Positions 8,220 to 18,065 of a DNA stretch of 64,000 nt are shown piece after piece (the stretch's first letter is position 1; every line of letters begins with the position of its first letter). Origin of the DNA: Flavobacteriales bacterium (lineage in GTDB: Bacteria > Bacteroidota > Bacteroidia > Flavobacteriales_E > Vicingaceae); the NCBI GenBank assembly GCA_026196775.1, contig JAPHUD010000021.1, positions 32,550 to 96,549 of the forward strand, written 5' to 3'. The position numbers and the translations under genes were made by a program. The notes beneath the pieces were generated by a model. The model did not search any database, had not been told where the DNA came from, and saw only the letters and a list, made by a program, of their open reading frames with translations.

Positions 8220-9221
8220 ATGAAAATAATAGTGCCAATGGCAGGAAGAGGTTCAAGATTAAGACCTCATACGCTAACCATACCAAAACCATTAATTCCA
8301 ATTGCGGGGAAACCAATTGTTCAACGTTTGGTGGAAGATATTACCAAAGTTTGCGGAGAACCTGTAGATGAAATTGCTTTTATCATTGGCGATTTTGGAA
8401 CAGAAGTAGAAAACCAATTAGTGAGCATTGCTGAAAATTTAGGAGCAAAAGGAAGTATTTACTATCAGGAAGAAGCATTAGGAACAGCTCATGCTATTCT
8501 TTGTGCTAAAGATAGCTTAGAAGGTAAAGTAGTCGTGGCTTTTGCCGATACTTTGTTCAAAGCAGATTTTAAAATGGATGATGCCGCTGAAGGAATTATT
8601 TGGGTAAATCAAATTGACGACCCACGAGCTTTTGGTGTAGTAAAATTAGACGAAAATAATATCATTACCGATTTTGTAGAAAAACCTCAAGAGTTTGTTT
8701 CCGACTTAGCCATTATTGGAATCTATTATTTTAAAGACGGAGCTTACCTAAAAAATGAGTTGCAATATTTAATTGACAATGACATCAAAGAAAAAGGCGA
8801 GTATCAATTAACCAATGCTTTAGAAAACATGAAGCAAAAGGGAACAAAGTTTGCTCCAGGAAAAGTAATTGAATGGTTAGATTGTGGTAACTATGCAGCT
8901 ACCGTTTATACTAACCAACGTGTTTTGGAGTTTATTAAAAATGAAACCATAATTGATGTTTCACTTCAAAAAGAAAATACAATAATTATTGAGCCATGCT
9001 ACATTGGTAAAAATGTAAAAATTACTAATTCCGTAATTGGACCACATGTTTCTATTGGAGACAATTGCGAAATAAATAATGCTATATTAACCAATTCATT
9101 AATACAGAAGAATACGCATATACAAAATTCAAATATTGCTAATTCTATGGTTGGGAATTTTGCAAAAATTGTAGGAAAAATACAAGAATTAAGTGTAGGA
9201 GATTACAACGAACTAAGCTAA
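8220..9221 (+). CDS. Sugar-phosphate nucleotidyltransferase (glucose-1-phosphate thymidylyl/uridylyltransferase-like)
   Basis: A 333-residue nucleotidyltransferase. The N-terminal Rossmann-like domain has the GxGxRLRP-type signature (PMAGRGSRLRPHTL) and the lysine-containing KPLIPIAGKPIVQR motif. A C-terminal left-handed beta-helix (from about residue 255: CYIGKNVKITNSVIGPHVSIG) is built of hexapeptide repeats. It activates a sugar-1-phosphate with an NTP to give a nucleotide sugar. It is clearly distinct from the RmlA at 54831, which lacks the beta-helix. Specificity (dTTP or UTP, glucose or mannose) is not decidable. It is followed after 5 bp by the TPR lipoprotein gene. Confidence 0.87.
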   Translation: MKIIVPMAGRGSRLRPHTLTIPKPLIPIAGKPIVQRLVEDITKVCGEPVDEIAFIIGDFGTEVENQLVSIAENLGAKGSIYYQEEALGTAHAILCAKDSLEGKVVVAFADTLFKADFKMDDAAEGIIWVNQIDDPRAFGVVKLDENNIITDFVEKPQEFVSDLAIIGIYYFKDGAYLKNELQYLIDNDIKEKGEYQLTNALENMKQKGTKFAPGKVIEWLDCGNYAATVYTNQRVLEFIKNETIIDVSLQKENTIIIEPCYIGKNVKITNSVIGPHVSIGDNCEINNAILTNSLIQKNTHIQNSNIANSMVGNFAKIVGKIQELSVGDYNELS

Positions 9222-9226
9222 TATAC

Positions 9227-10969
9227 ATGTCATTAAACACATTCATAAAACTTTTTATTCCTCTAATTTTTTTAGTTGCTTGTAATTCTCAAAAAGATAC
9301 AGTTAGTTCTAAACAAAAAACGAAAGAAGCTACGGTACTTAATGAAAAACAAAAGTTGGAATTAGATTTTCTATTCCATGAAGCGAATAAACAAAGGTTG
9401 TTAGGCAATTACGAGCAAGCCTTAGTAATTTATTCTAAATGTGTTAAAATAAATCCTAATCAACCATTTTTTCATTATGAATTGGCCAATTTATATAACA
9501 TGGCTAATCAGCAGCAAATAGCACTTCAATATGCAGAAAAAGCGGTTCAGTTAGATCCAAATAATAAATGGTACAGACTGCAATATGCTCAATCTTTGCA
9601 AGAAAGTGGAGATACAGAAAGTGCAATAAAACAATATCATAAGTTGATAGAGTTAGAACCAGAAAATGTTGATTTATATTTTGACTTGGCAAGAATGCAA
9701 TTATATTCAGAAAAGTATAAAGATGCCTTGATAAATTTGGATGAAATTGAAAAACGTATTGGAATTAGCGAAGAAATTATTAGACAAAAAGAAAAAATTT
9801 ACATTAAATTAAATGATATTGAAAGTGCAGCTGCTGAGGTGCAAAAATTGATTGATGCTTACCCTGACGAGATTCATTACAAAGGATTATTGGCAGATTT
9901 ATACCTAGCAAATGAAATGCCTGAAAAAGCATTTGCAATTTATCAAAAAATTTTAGAAAAAGACCCTCAAAATCCTTATGCACATTTATCTTTATATGAT
10001 TATTATAAAGCAAAAAATGAAAATGAAAAAGCGTTAGAAGAAGCAAAACTGGCTTTTCAAAGTCCAAATCTGGACATAGATACTAAAGTCCAAATTTTAC
10101 TTTCTTATTATTCTTTATCTGATAAAAGTGCAACTCTAAAAAAAGAAGCTTTTGAATTAAATAAAATTTTAATAAAAACACACCCCGAGGAAGCAAAAGC
10201 TTACACCATTTATGCTGATTTTCTTTTGAGAGAAAATAAACTAGAAGGAGCTAAAGAAAATTATCTTAAAGCTATTGAGTTTGATAACTCTCGCTATCCA
10301 ATTTGGAATCAATTGTTGTTTTTACAGTCTGAACTAAATGATAAAGAAGGCTTAGAAAGAGACAGTAAAAGAGCGGTAGAATTATTTCCTAACCAACCAA
10401 TTCCTTATCTTTTTTATGGGGTTATACAGCTAGAAAATAAAAACTATAAAGAGGCTACTGAATATTTAGAAATAGGAAAAGATTATGTAATTGATAACCC
10501 ACTACTTAAGACGCAGTTTTATGCCACTTTAGGCGATGCTTATAACAGCATGAAATTATATGAAAAATCTGATGCAGCTTATGAAAAAGCATTGAAAATT
10601 GATGGTAAGAATATACATGTTTTAAATAATTATAGTTATTTTCTATCACTTAGAGGAGAAAAGTTAGAACATGCTGAAAAGCTATCAGCACTTTGTAATG
10701 AATTAGAACCTAATCAACCTAATTATTTAGATACTTATGCTTGGATTTTGTATAAACAAGGAAAATACGTTCAAGCAAAAGAATGGTTAGAAAAAGCGGT
10801 AAGTGTTGGTGGTGATAAAAGTGCTGTAATTTTAGAACATTTAGGAGATGTTTTGTATCAACTTAATCAGCCTGAAGAAGCAATGAAATATTGGAATAAA
10901 GCTAAAGAATCTGGTGAAGGTTCTGAGTGGTTGGATAAAAAAATAGCCGAAGGTAAATTGTATGAATAA
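9227..10969 (+). CDS. TPR-repeat lipoprotein
   Basis: A 580-residue protein with a lipoprotein signal (IFLVACNSQ; lipid-modified Cys about residue 19), followed by tandem tetratricopeptide repeats over nearly the whole chain. Canonical A/B helix signatures include GNYEQALVIYSKCVKINPNQP and YEKSDAAYEKALKIDGKN. It is likely an envelope-bound protein-interaction scaffold facing the periplasm. It lies between the nucleotidyltransferase (5 bp gap) and the DUF4292 lipoprotein (8 bp overlap), a conserved Bacteroidota neighbourhood, so the two lipoproteins probably act together in envelope assembly. The partner is unknown. Confidence 0.87.
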   Translation: MSLNTFIKLFIPLIFLVACNSQKDTVSSKQKTKEATVLNEKQKLELDFLFHEANKQRLLGNYEQALVIYSKCVKINPNQPFFHYELANLYNMANQQQIALQYAEKAVQLDPNNKWYRLQYAQSLQESGDTESAIKQYHKLIELEPENVDLYFDLARMQLYSEKYKDALINLDEIEKRIGISEEIIRQKEKIYIKLNDIESAAAEVQKLIDAYPDEIHYKGLLADLYLANEMPEKAFAIYQKILEKDPQNPYAHLSLYDYYKAKNENEKALEEAKLAFQSPNLDIDTKVQILLSYYSLSDKSATLKKEAFELNKILIKTHPEEAKAYTIYADFLLRENKLEGAKENYLKAIEFDNSRYPIWNQLLFLQSELNDKEGLERDSKRAVELFPNQPIPYLFYGVIQLENKNYKEATEYLEIGKDYVIDNPLLKTQFYATLGDAYNSMKLYEKSDAAYEKALKIDGKNIHVLNNYSYFLSLRGEKLEHAEKLSALCNELEPNQPNYLDTYAWILYKQGKYVQAKEWLEKAVSVGGDKSAVILEHLGDVLYQLNQPEEAMKYWNKAKESGEGSEWLDKKIAEGKLYE

Positions 10970-11801
10970 AAGTAAAAGATTAGTATTTGTTTCTCTACTG
11001 GTTTTAACAAGTCTTTTTGCATGTAAATCAAGACAAAAAACTGTTTCTACTGATTTTGGTAGAATAAAACATATTTCTGACAAAAATTTAATAGATAGTC
11101 TCGAAAATAATGAGTTTAAGTTTAATGTGCTTTCGGCAAAGGCTTCTGTAAAATATATTGATGGTAAAGAAACTTCTTTTAAAATACATATTAGGGTAAA
11201 AAAAGATAGCCTTATTTGGGTTTCTATTACCCCTCTTTTAGGAATTGAAATGGCAAGAGTTTTAATTACTAAAGACAGCGTTATGTTTTTAAATAGAATT
11301 GACAAACAGTATTTTGTTGGTACTTTTGATTATATTAATGATAAATTTGGTACTGATTTAGATTATCAAATGCTAGAGGCTGTAATTGTTGGAAATAGTA
11401 TAGATTTTGAGAAAGAAGAGAAAGACATCATTGCCAATATAGACAAGAAAAAACACGCTTATTATATTAGTACAGAGAAGAAAAGAAAAGTGAAAAAAGA
11501 CTTAAAGAAAGATAAAAACAAACTAAAAGAACTTACTCAAGCACTTTGGCTTTCGCCCGACAGTTTTAAAATTATTGAACTAGTACTTTCTACCCCAAAA
11601 TCGGATCATTCTTTAGTGAGTAAGTATAGTGATTTTATGGAACTAGAAAATAATTCATTTCCCCAGAAAATTGATGTAACTTTAATCTCAGAAAAAACGG
11701 TTACTATTTTAATTGATTACCTAAAAGTTTCTACAGAAAAAGAAGATATTTCATTTATATTTAAAATTCCAGCTAAATATGAGCCTGTTCAACCCAATTA
11801 A
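10962..11801 (+). CDS. DUF4292 lipoprotein
   Basis: A 279-residue lipoprotein (lipobox LTSLFACKS) matching the Bacteroidota-specific DUF4292 family by sequence character and position. After the Cys comes a long beta-rich domain with the segment KFNVLSAKASVKYIDGKE, reminiscent of LolA/LolB-type lipid-binding folds; that structural link is an inference. It overlaps the TPR gene by 8 bp and the LytM gene by 23 bp, so the three are almost certainly translationally coupled. A proposed job is lipoprotein or lipid handling in the envelope. Confidence 0.8.
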   Translation: MNKSKRLVFVSLLVLTSLFACKSRQKTVSTDFGRIKHISDKNLIDSLENNEFKFNVLSAKASVKYIDGKETSFKIHIRVKKDSLIWVSITPLLGIEMARVLITKDSVMFLNRIDKQYFVGTFDYINDKFGTDLDYQMLEAVIVGNSIDFEKEEKDIIANIDKKKHAYYISTEKKRKVKKDLKKDKNKLKELTQALWLSPDSFKIIELVLSTPKSDHSLVSKYSDFMELENNSFPQKIDVTLISEKTVTILIDYLKVSTEKEDISFIFKIPAKYEPVQPN

Positions 11802-13014
11802 TAAAATACACATATTGTTTTTTTTCATTGGATTGTTGATGCTCTCAACAAATGGAATTGCTCAATCAAAATCTGAATTAGAAAAAAGAAAAAAAGAACT
11901 GAACAAGGAAATATCGCTTATTAATGGAATGCTTAAAGAAACGGAAAAAAACAAAGCCCTTACTTATGAGCAATTGCTTAAACTAAAAAGTAAAATTAAT
12001 GCCCGATCTAATTTAATTTCAACCATAAATTCTGAAATAAAACTTATTAATAAAAAAATTACCGACAATGAAGCTATAATTGCTTCAATGGAAAAAGATC
12101 TAGAGCAGTTGAAGCAGGAATATGCTAAAATGATTTATTATGCTTTTATTCATAAAAGCCAGAAAGATAAAATTATGTTTGTAATGGCAGCAGAGAGCTT
12201 TAACCAGGCTTATAAAAGGTTGAAATATATTCAGCAATATACTACTTATAGACAGTCTCAGGCCGAATTAATTATTAAAACACAGCAAGATCTTCAGAAA
12301 AGAAACACAGATTTAAAAAATAGCAAACAAGAAAAAGCGGCACTACTTTCTTTAGAAGAACAGGAAAAAGGCAAGTTAGCAATTGAAAAAAATCAACAAG
12401 AATCTGTTATTTCAAAGTTACAAGGCAAAGAGCAAGACCTTAAAGATAAACTTAGAAAGAAAGAAGAAGCAGCAGCAAAACTTCAAAAAGCCATACAAAG
12501 AATTATTGAAGAAGAAATTCGTAAAGCAAAAGAAGCGGCTAAAAAAGCAGGGAATACAACCAAAGGGTTTCCAATGACACCAGAAGCTCAGAAGCTTTCC
12601 AACTCATTTGAAGCTAACAAAGGAAAACTTCCATGGCCTGTAATTGAAGGTGTTATTACTGCTAAGTTTGGACAGCATAATCATCCTGTTTTACCGGGTA
12701 TTGTGGTTAATAATAATGGTATAGATATTAGTACTAGTGGTGGAGCAAAGGCAAGAGCAATTTTTGATGGAGAAGTAAGTTCTGTAGCAATTATTCCTGG
12801 TGAAGGAAAAGTGGTAATGGTTAGACATGGAGAATATTTATCGGTTTATTCCTATATGAGTGATGTTTTTGTGCAAAAAGGAGATAAAATTACTACCAAA
12901 CAAGAACTAGGTATTTTAATTAATGATACTGGAAACTCAGGCACGTCTGTTCACATAGAAATATGGAAAGGAATGACCAAACTAAATCCCGAATATTGGA
13001 TTTATAGAAAATAA
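11779..13014 (+). CDS. EnvC-like murein hydrolase activator with degenerate LytM domain
   Basis: 411 residues: a signal peptide (to about 28), a long coiled coil (about 30-250, rich in K/E/Q) and a C-terminal LytM/M23 domain (about 285-405). This is the architecture of EnvC, which activates cell-wall amidases during division. The active-site residues of M23 enzymes are mostly lost: the HxGxD zinc motif reads NNGID (Asn312 instead of His; Asp316 kept), the catalytic His of the YxHL segment is Tyr (VYSYMS), and HxH reads SVH (Ser390, His392). It is therefore predicted to be a non-enzymatic activator rather than an endopeptidase. The start overlaps the DUF4292 gene. Confidence 0.87.
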   Translation: MSLFNPINKIHILFFFIGLLMLSTNGIAQSKSELEKRKKELNKEISLINGMLKETEKNKALTYEQLLKLKSKINARSNLISTINSEIKLINKKITDNEAIIASMEKDLEQLKQEYAKMIYYAFIHKSQKDKIMFVMAAESFNQAYKRLKYIQQYTTYRQSQAELIIKTQQDLQKRNTDLKNSKQEKAALLSLEEQEKGKLAIEKNQQESVISKLQGKEQDLKDKLRKKEEAAAKLQKAIQRIIEEEIRKAKEAAKKAGNTTKGFPMTPEAQKLSNSFEANKGKLPWPVIEGVITAKFGQHNHPVLPGIVVNNNGIDISTSGGAKARAIFDGEVSSVAIIPGEGKVVMVRHGEYLSVYSYMSDVFVQKGDKITTKQELGILINDTGNSGTSVHIEIWKGMTKLNPEYWIYRK

Positions 13015-13022
13015 AATTACCC

Positions 13023-14003
13023 ATGAACTTTTCAACTCCAGTTGTTCTTCCTACAGCTAAAAAAATAATAGATTATAATGATTCACTATTAATTTTAGGT
13101 TCTTGTTTTGCTGAAAATATCGGAGAAAAACTTGCCTCCAACAAATTTAATACAGTTGTAAATCCATTTGGAATTATTTATAATCCAATTGCTGTAGCCA
13201 ATGGATTGAAGTATGTTTTGGATGAAAAATTATTTCAAACATCAGATTTAATCTATTTTAATGATAAATGGCTGAGTTTACAACATCATGGTAGCTTTTC
13301 TAATAGAGATAAAACAGTTTGTCTGAGTAATATTAATCATTCAATTAAATCGGCACACAAGCAATTAAAACAAGCGACTTATCTCTTTATTACTTTTGGT
13401 TCTGCTTGGGTTTATGAGCATAAAGAACATGGTTTGGTTGCCAATTGTCATAAAATTCCAGCAAAACACTTTTCAAAAAGATTGTTGAAAGTAGATGAAA
13501 TAGTTGCAGCCTATAAATCACTCATTAAAAGCATTAAAAATATCAATACTGATATCAATGTTGTTTTTACAGTTAGCCCTGTTAGACATACTAAAGATGG
13601 TTTGTGGGAGAATAATTTGAGTAAGTCTCTTTTACATTTGAGTATAAAAGAGTTGAAAGATAATTTTGATAACTGTACTTATTTTCCAGCCTACGAAATT
13701 GTAATGGATGAATTGCGTGACTATAGGTTTTTTAAAGATGATTTGGTTCACCCATCAGATTTAGCAGTAAACTATGTTTGGGAAAAATTTTCATCATGTT
13801 ATTTTTCTGAAACTACAATAGCTTTGATGGGCAATATCCAAAAAATTAAACAAGCTGCAATGCACAAACCTTTTGATTTTAATAGCGAAAAGCATCAGCT
13901 GTTTATTAAAAACCAAATGGATATCATCAAAAAATTGAACATTCAATTTCCGCAATTGAATTTTGAGGAAGAGAAACTAAGATTATTTTCAGAAAAACAA
14001 TAA
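13023..14003 (+). CDS. GSCFA domain protein (SGNH-hydrolase-like)
   Basis: A 326-residue protein carrying the name-giving motif LGSCFAENIGEKL (about residues 26-38), where the serine corresponds to the SGNH nucleophile position. The C-terminal DDLVHPSDLAVNYVWEKF supplies the Asp/His pair of an SGNH-type triad. The family is common in Bacteroidota and Proteobacteria; no substrate is established. No signal peptide is seen, so it is likely cytoplasmic. It starts 8 bp after the EnvC-like gene and ends the operon. Confidence 0.85.
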   Translation: MNFSTPVVLPTAKKIIDYNDSLLILGSCFAENIGEKLASNKFNTVVNPFGIIYNPIAVANGLKYVLDEKLFQTSDLIYFNDKWLSLQHHGSFSNRDKTVCLSNINHSIKSAHKQLKQATYLFITFGSAWVYEHKEHGLVANCHKIPAKHFSKRLLKVDEIVAAYKSLIKSIKNINTDINVVFTVSPVRHTKDGLWENNLSKSLLHLSIKELKDNFDNCTYFPAYEIVMDELRDYRFFKDDLVHPSDLAVNYVWEKFSSCYFSETTIALMGNIQKIKQAAMHKPFDFNSEKHQLFIKNQMDIIKKLNIQFPQLNFEEEKLRLFSEKQ

Positions 14004-14101
14004 TTCTTTTATGGGTTTAAATAGCTTGTAATTTCCCATTGTCACAGAGCTTGATATTTTAATTACTTGACACCCCCAAACAATTGTAGTCATTATTAAA
14101 A

Positions 14102-14130
14102 AAAAGCGGTAAGATTATCTTACCGCTTTT
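14102..14130. terminator. Bidirectional rho-independent terminator
   Basis: A perfect stem, AAAAGCGGTAAG / CTTACCGCTTTT, with a five-base loop. It lies between the convergent GSCFA and M16 genes and supplies a T-run in each direction. Confidence 0.88.
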
Positions 14131-14141
14131 ATGTTAATTTA

Positions 14142-17066
14142 TCAATACCCAAAAATTTCTTTTAGTGTAAGTTCTTTGTATTCGCCAAGTTCGGTAAGTG
14201 CTTTTTTGTTAACCAATTTTTTGTTCCCAATAACTAAAAATACATGGTCTTTGCCTTTTATGTTGGTATTAAAGTATTTTTCAAGGTCTGTAAGTTGCAT
14301 GGTTTTAATGGCAGGGTAAACTTTGGTGTTAATATCATAATCTCTACCCATTTCTTTAGCACTTAAAAATTTCCAAAATAAGCTATTTTCTTTGGTTCTA
14401 GAAGTTTCAATTTTTTTAAGAGCAGCTAATTTAGCTCCTTCAAATTGGTCGTTAACCGCTGGCATATCTGTCATTAGTTCTAACATGGCTTTAGTCGCTT
14501 CTTTTTGTTTGTCTACTTGTGTACCAATATAAGCCTGAACATAGTGCGAACGATTTGGTTTGTTTGGAGTAGTAACATAAGCGTATGCAGAATAAGCCAA
14601 TGCTTTAGATTCTCTTATTTCTTGAAAAACAATAGAAGATAGTCCGCTACCGAAATATTCGTTAAACAGGTTTATCATAGGAATATCTGTTTCGGTATAA
14701 GGTTTTTGTTTAGCAAAAATTAGCATTTCGGTTTGTACCATGTCATAATCCACAAAATACACTTTGTTTTTATTAATGTCTAACTCAGGGAATTCCTTAG
14801 CAGCAATAAGCGGTTTTAGTGTTTCAGGAGTTTTGTGGTGTTTCTCTATAATGTTTTTAGCTTCAGTAATTTCTTTATTTCCATAATAATAAATATAGTG
14901 CTCGTAAGAAAGTAAGTCTTTTACTTTTGCTACTAAGTTATTTACGTCAATAGTTTTAAGTTCTTCATTACTAAAAATATGTTTTTGAGGAGAATCTTCA
15001 CCATATCTTCCGTAGTTAAACATTCCTTGATAAAGGATATAAAATTTACTTAGTTTATTGTCTTGTCTTTCTTTGTAAATTCCTTGAACCATGTTGTCAA
15101 AAGCTTCTTGGTTAGGATTAACATTTGCTAAGATGTGTTCAAATAATTCAACACCTTCTTCAAAAGATTCTTCCAATCCGTTTAATGAAACATAAACTCT
15201 TTCGCTAGAAGCATAAACACTATAGCTTAATCCTTTTTTAAAAAGTTCAACTTGCAATTCGTTGGCAGTATATTTATCGGTTCCTAAATATTCTAAATAA
15301 TTTACAGCCAAGGCTATTTCTTTATCGCTGTAAGATCCCATATCTAAAATATATTCTAAACTAAAAGTTTCATTTTTAGTGTTTTTCATATAATAGAAAG
15401 GGATGTTTCCATTTATTTTTTCTGCTTGGTTAATTTTAGAATAATCATCGAAAATAGGTTCTAATCTACTAGCATCCATTTCTTCAAAGGCTTTAGCAAA
15501 AACAGAAGCAGTATCTCTATTTAAATCTACTTTAGTAATTTCTGGTTTTTCTACTTTAGGATTATTGGTTTCACCATGTTTTTTATAAACAACAACATAA
15601 TCGTTGTTAAGGTATTTATTGGCAAAATCAACAATTTGTTGTTTGCTTACTTTGCTTAGTTTGTCATTTTCTTTTACTACATCTGCCCAATTTTCTTCAA
15701 GAATAAAAGCATTGGTCATTTTGTAAGCTCTGTAGTTGTTGTAAAGATTACTTTGTTGGTCGTTTAGTTTAAAGTTTTTAATGGCAGCAGGTAGCATCCA
15801 ATCTTCAAACGCTCCTTTTTTAATTTTTTCTATTTGAGATAAAAGTAAATCACGAGCTTCTTCTAAGGTTTGTCCTTCTCTTGGGTTTGCACTTAATTGA
15901 AGAATAGAGTAATCGTAACTAATATCATCGTAAGCATAAGCACTAAGTACTTTTTGATCTTTTACTAAATTTAGGTCAATTAAACCTGCTTGTCTGTTAT
16001 ACAGAAGAGCATTTAATAAAGGTAACATATAGATGTCTGCATTTTTTACTCCTGGTAAACGGTATCCAATATTAACCCATTCAGCATCAGAACCTACAAC
16101 AGTAACCTCAGTAGGTTCTGTATTTTTTTCTTCAGGTTTAAAAGAAAACTCAGGAACTTCTTTGGCTTTATAGCTTCCAAATTTTTCTTTTATTAAGTCA
16201 ATTGTTTTGTCTGGGTCAATATCACCAGCAAGGATAATAGCCATATTGTTTGGAACATATCGCTCATTAAAATAAGCATGAATTTTTTCCATTGAAGGAT
16301 TTTTAAGATGTTCACTTGTTCCAATGGTAGTTTGGGTTCCGTAAGGGTGATTTTTAAAAAGGTTAGCAGACATTGCTTCATAAGCCAACCAATAATCATT
16401 GTCACGACTTCTGTTGTATTCTTCATAAACAGCTTCTAGTTCAGTGTGGAAAAGACGCAAAACTAATTCGCTAAACCTTTCAGATTCTATAGTAATCCAT
16501 TTTTCAAATTCATTACTTGGTATATCATTAATATAAACGGTTCTTTCGGTAGAAGTGTATGCATTAGTTCCTTTAGCACCTATAGAGCTAATCATTTTAT
16601 CATATTCGTTAGGAACAGCATATTGAGCAGCAACTCCCGAAAGGCTATCTATTTGTCTGTATAATGCTTTTCTTTCTGTTTCATCAGTTACACTTCTTCT
16701 TTTCTCATATAAATCAGAAATTTGTTGAAGGACTACTTTTTCTGCTTCCCAGTTTATTGTTGCTATTTCTGATGTTCCTTTAAAAACCATGTGTTCAAGG
16801 TAATGAGCTAACCCTGTTGCATCAGAAGGGTCTTGTTTGCTGCCTGTTTTTACAGCAATATTGGTTTGAATACGAGGTTCATCTTTATTGATAGACATGT
16901 AAACTTTTAAACCATTATCGAGTGTATATATTAAGGTATTTAAATTATCACCTTCAACAGTTTCGTATTCATATTTATAGTTAGATTTTGGTTCTTGTGT
17001 TTTATCTTTGCAAGAAAATTGAAATAATACTATTGCCAATACAATAATTGAGATGGAGTTTTTCAT
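14142..17066 (-). CDS. Large M16 family zinc peptidase (pitrilysin/insulinase type), lipoprotein
   Basis: A 974-residue protein with a lipoprotein signal (VLFQFSCKD). The N-terminal half has the inverted zinc motif HYLEHMVFKGT (HxxEH) and the downstream glutamate in AVYEEYNRSRDND. The C-terminal half is the catalytically silent M16_C-type clamshell partner, with the R/Y substrate-binding segment (FQEIRESKALAYSAYAY). The length fits the fused two-half pitrilysin class. It is an envelope-facing oligopeptide-degrading enzyme. The gene is first in a minus-strand tract that also holds DUF3817, an O-methyltransferase and a smaller M16 peptidase; substrates are unknown. Confidence 0.92.
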   Translation of the reverse strand: MKNSISIIVLAIVLFQFSCKDKTQEPKSNYKYEYETVEGDNLNTLIYTLDNGLKVYMSINKDEPRIQTNIAVKTGSKQDPSDATGLAHYLEHMVFKGTSEIATINWEAEKVVLQQISDLYEKRRSVTDETERKALYRQIDSLSGVAAQYAVPNEYDKMISSIGAKGTNAYTSTERTVYINDIPSNEFEKWITIESERFSELVLRLFHTELEAVYEEYNRSRDNDYWLAYEAMSANLFKNHPYGTQTTIGTSEHLKNPSMEKIHAYFNERYVPNNMAIILAGDIDPDKTIDLIKEKFGSYKAKEVPEFSFKPEEKNTEPTEVTVVGSDAEWVNIGYRLPGVKNADIYMLPLLNALLYNRQAGLIDLNLVKDQKVLSAYAYDDISYDYSILQLSANPREGQTLEEARDLLLSQIEKIKKGAFEDWMLPAAIKNFKLNDQQSNLYNNYRAYKMTNAFILEENWADVVKENDKLSKVSKQQIVDFANKYLNNDYVVVYKKHGETNNPKVEKPEITKVDLNRDTASVFAKAFEEMDASRLEPIFDDYSKINQAEKINGNIPFYYMKNTKNETFSLEYILDMGSYSDKEIALAVNYLEYLGTDKYTANELQVELFKKGLSYSVYASSERVYVSLNGLEESFEEGVELFEHILANVNPNQEAFDNMVQGIYKERQDNKLSKFYILYQGMFNYGRYGEDSPQKHIFSNEELKTIDVNNLVAKVKDLLSYEHYIYYYGNKEITEAKNIIEKHHKTPETLKPLIAAKEFPELDINKNKVYFVDYDMVQTEMLIFAKQKPYTETDIPMINLFNEYFGSGLSSIVFQEIRESKALAYSAYAYVTTPNKPNRSHYVQAYIGTQVDKQKEATKAMLELMTDMPAVNDQFEGAKLAALKKIETSRTKENSLFWKFLSAKEMGRDYDINTKVYPAIKTMQLTDLEKYFNTNIKGKDHVFLVIGNKKLVNKKALTELGEYKELTLKEIFGY

Positions 17067-17093
17067 AGGAGTTAGTTTAGTTTAAAAGTTATA

Positions 17094-17384
17094 TTAAATT
17101 GATGTTTGTCTGAACCATTTTTTATCGGCATAAAAAGTTCCAAAAGGAACTAAGGATGCTACAAATGCCCAAAAAGATTGTTGTATTTTCCATTTATATT
17201 CAACATGAACAATTAAAAGAACAACAACATACGCCACAAACAAAACTCCATGAGCCATTCCTGTATGCTTTACAGCTTCAGGTTTGTCGTAAAAGTATTT
17301 GATAGGCATAGCGATAAAAAGAAGAGCAAGATAAGATAAGCCCTCCAAAAAAGCAATTATTCTTAATAAAAAAAGTGAATTCAT
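17094..17384 (-). CDS. DUF3817 small membrane protein
   Basis: A 96-residue protein with three predicted membrane helices and the DUF3817 signature: an N-terminal LLRIIAFLEGLSYL, a central KHTGMAHGVLFVAYV and the C-terminal VPFGTFYADKKW. The function of this integral-membrane family is not established; in actinobacteria members are often found near transporters. It lies 27 bp upstream of the large M16 gene and 33 bp downstream of the O-methyltransferase, all on the minus strand. Confidence 0.82.
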   Translation of the reverse strand: MNSLFLLRIIAFLEGLSYLALLFIAMPIKYFYDKPEAVKHTGMAHGVLFVAYVVVLLIVHVEYKWKIQQSFWAFVASLVPFGTFYADKKWFRQTSI

Positions 17385-17417
17385 GGGTTTTATGATTTAA
17401 GGGTTGATATTTATAAT

Positions 17418-18059
17418 TTATTTTTTACGTGCTATCATTAAACCATCTCTTATAGGAAAGATTATTTGTTGCACCCTATTGTCTTTAGCTAAATGTTGAG
17501 CATAATCTACCAATGTTTTAGTGTCTTCATCCATGGTTTCTATAGGTTCGGTTACTTTTCCACTCCACAAAACATTGTCAGCAATAATGTAGCCTCCTGG
17601 ATTAACCATTTCGAATACTAAGTTATAATAGTTGATGTAGTTGCTTTTATCGGCATCAATAAAAACGATGTCGTATTTTTTATTTAGTGTAGGAATTATG
17701 TCTAGAGCGTTGCCAATATGTTGTTTTATGGTATTGGAAAGCCCTGCCTTATCGAAATATTTCCTAGCAAAACTTTCTAACTCCTCGTTAATGTCTATAG
17801 TGTCAATGCTTCCATTTTCTTTTAAACCTTCAGCTAAACAAAGTGCAGAGTAGCCAGTATAAGTACCTATTTCTAAAATATTTTCAGGTTGAATCATGTG
17901 AGAGAGCATACTTAGTACTCTCCCTTGTAAATGTCCAGACAACATTCTTGGAGTTAGTATTTTTTCCCAAGTTTCGTGATTAAGTTCTTGTAACAATTCA
18001 CTCTCTTGCTCAGAATATTTTTCTACATATTTTGAAATTGATTCAGGTAAAAAATCCAT
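17418..18059 (-). CDS. Class I SAM-dependent O-methyltransferase
   Basis: A 213-residue cytoplasmic methyltransferase of the caffeoyl-CoA/catechol O-methyltransferase family. The SAM-binding glycine loop is ILEIGTYTGYSALCLAEGL (about 62-80). The metal/substrate aspartates lie in IVFIDADKSNY (about 130-140) and IIADNVLWSGKV. The length is standard. The acceptor is unknown; bacterial members methylate small phenolics or nucleosides. It sits 6 bp downstream of the small M16 gene, so it is co-transcribed with it. Confidence 0.9.
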   Translation of the reverse strand: MDFLPESISKYVEKYSEQESELLQELNHETWEKILTPRMLSGHLQGRVLSMLSHMIQPENILEIGTYTGYSALCLAEGLKENGSIDTIDINEELESFARKYFDKAGLSNTIKQHIGNALDIIPTLNKKYDIVFIDADKSNYINYYNLVFEMVNPGGYIIADNVLWSGKVTEPIETMDEDTKTLVDYAQHLAKDNRVQQIIFPIRDGLMIARKK

Positions 18060-18065
18060 ATAAAT

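Noticed and set aside
11779..13014. Active M23 endopeptidase
   Set aside because: Most of the residues needed for zinc binding and catalysis are replaced.
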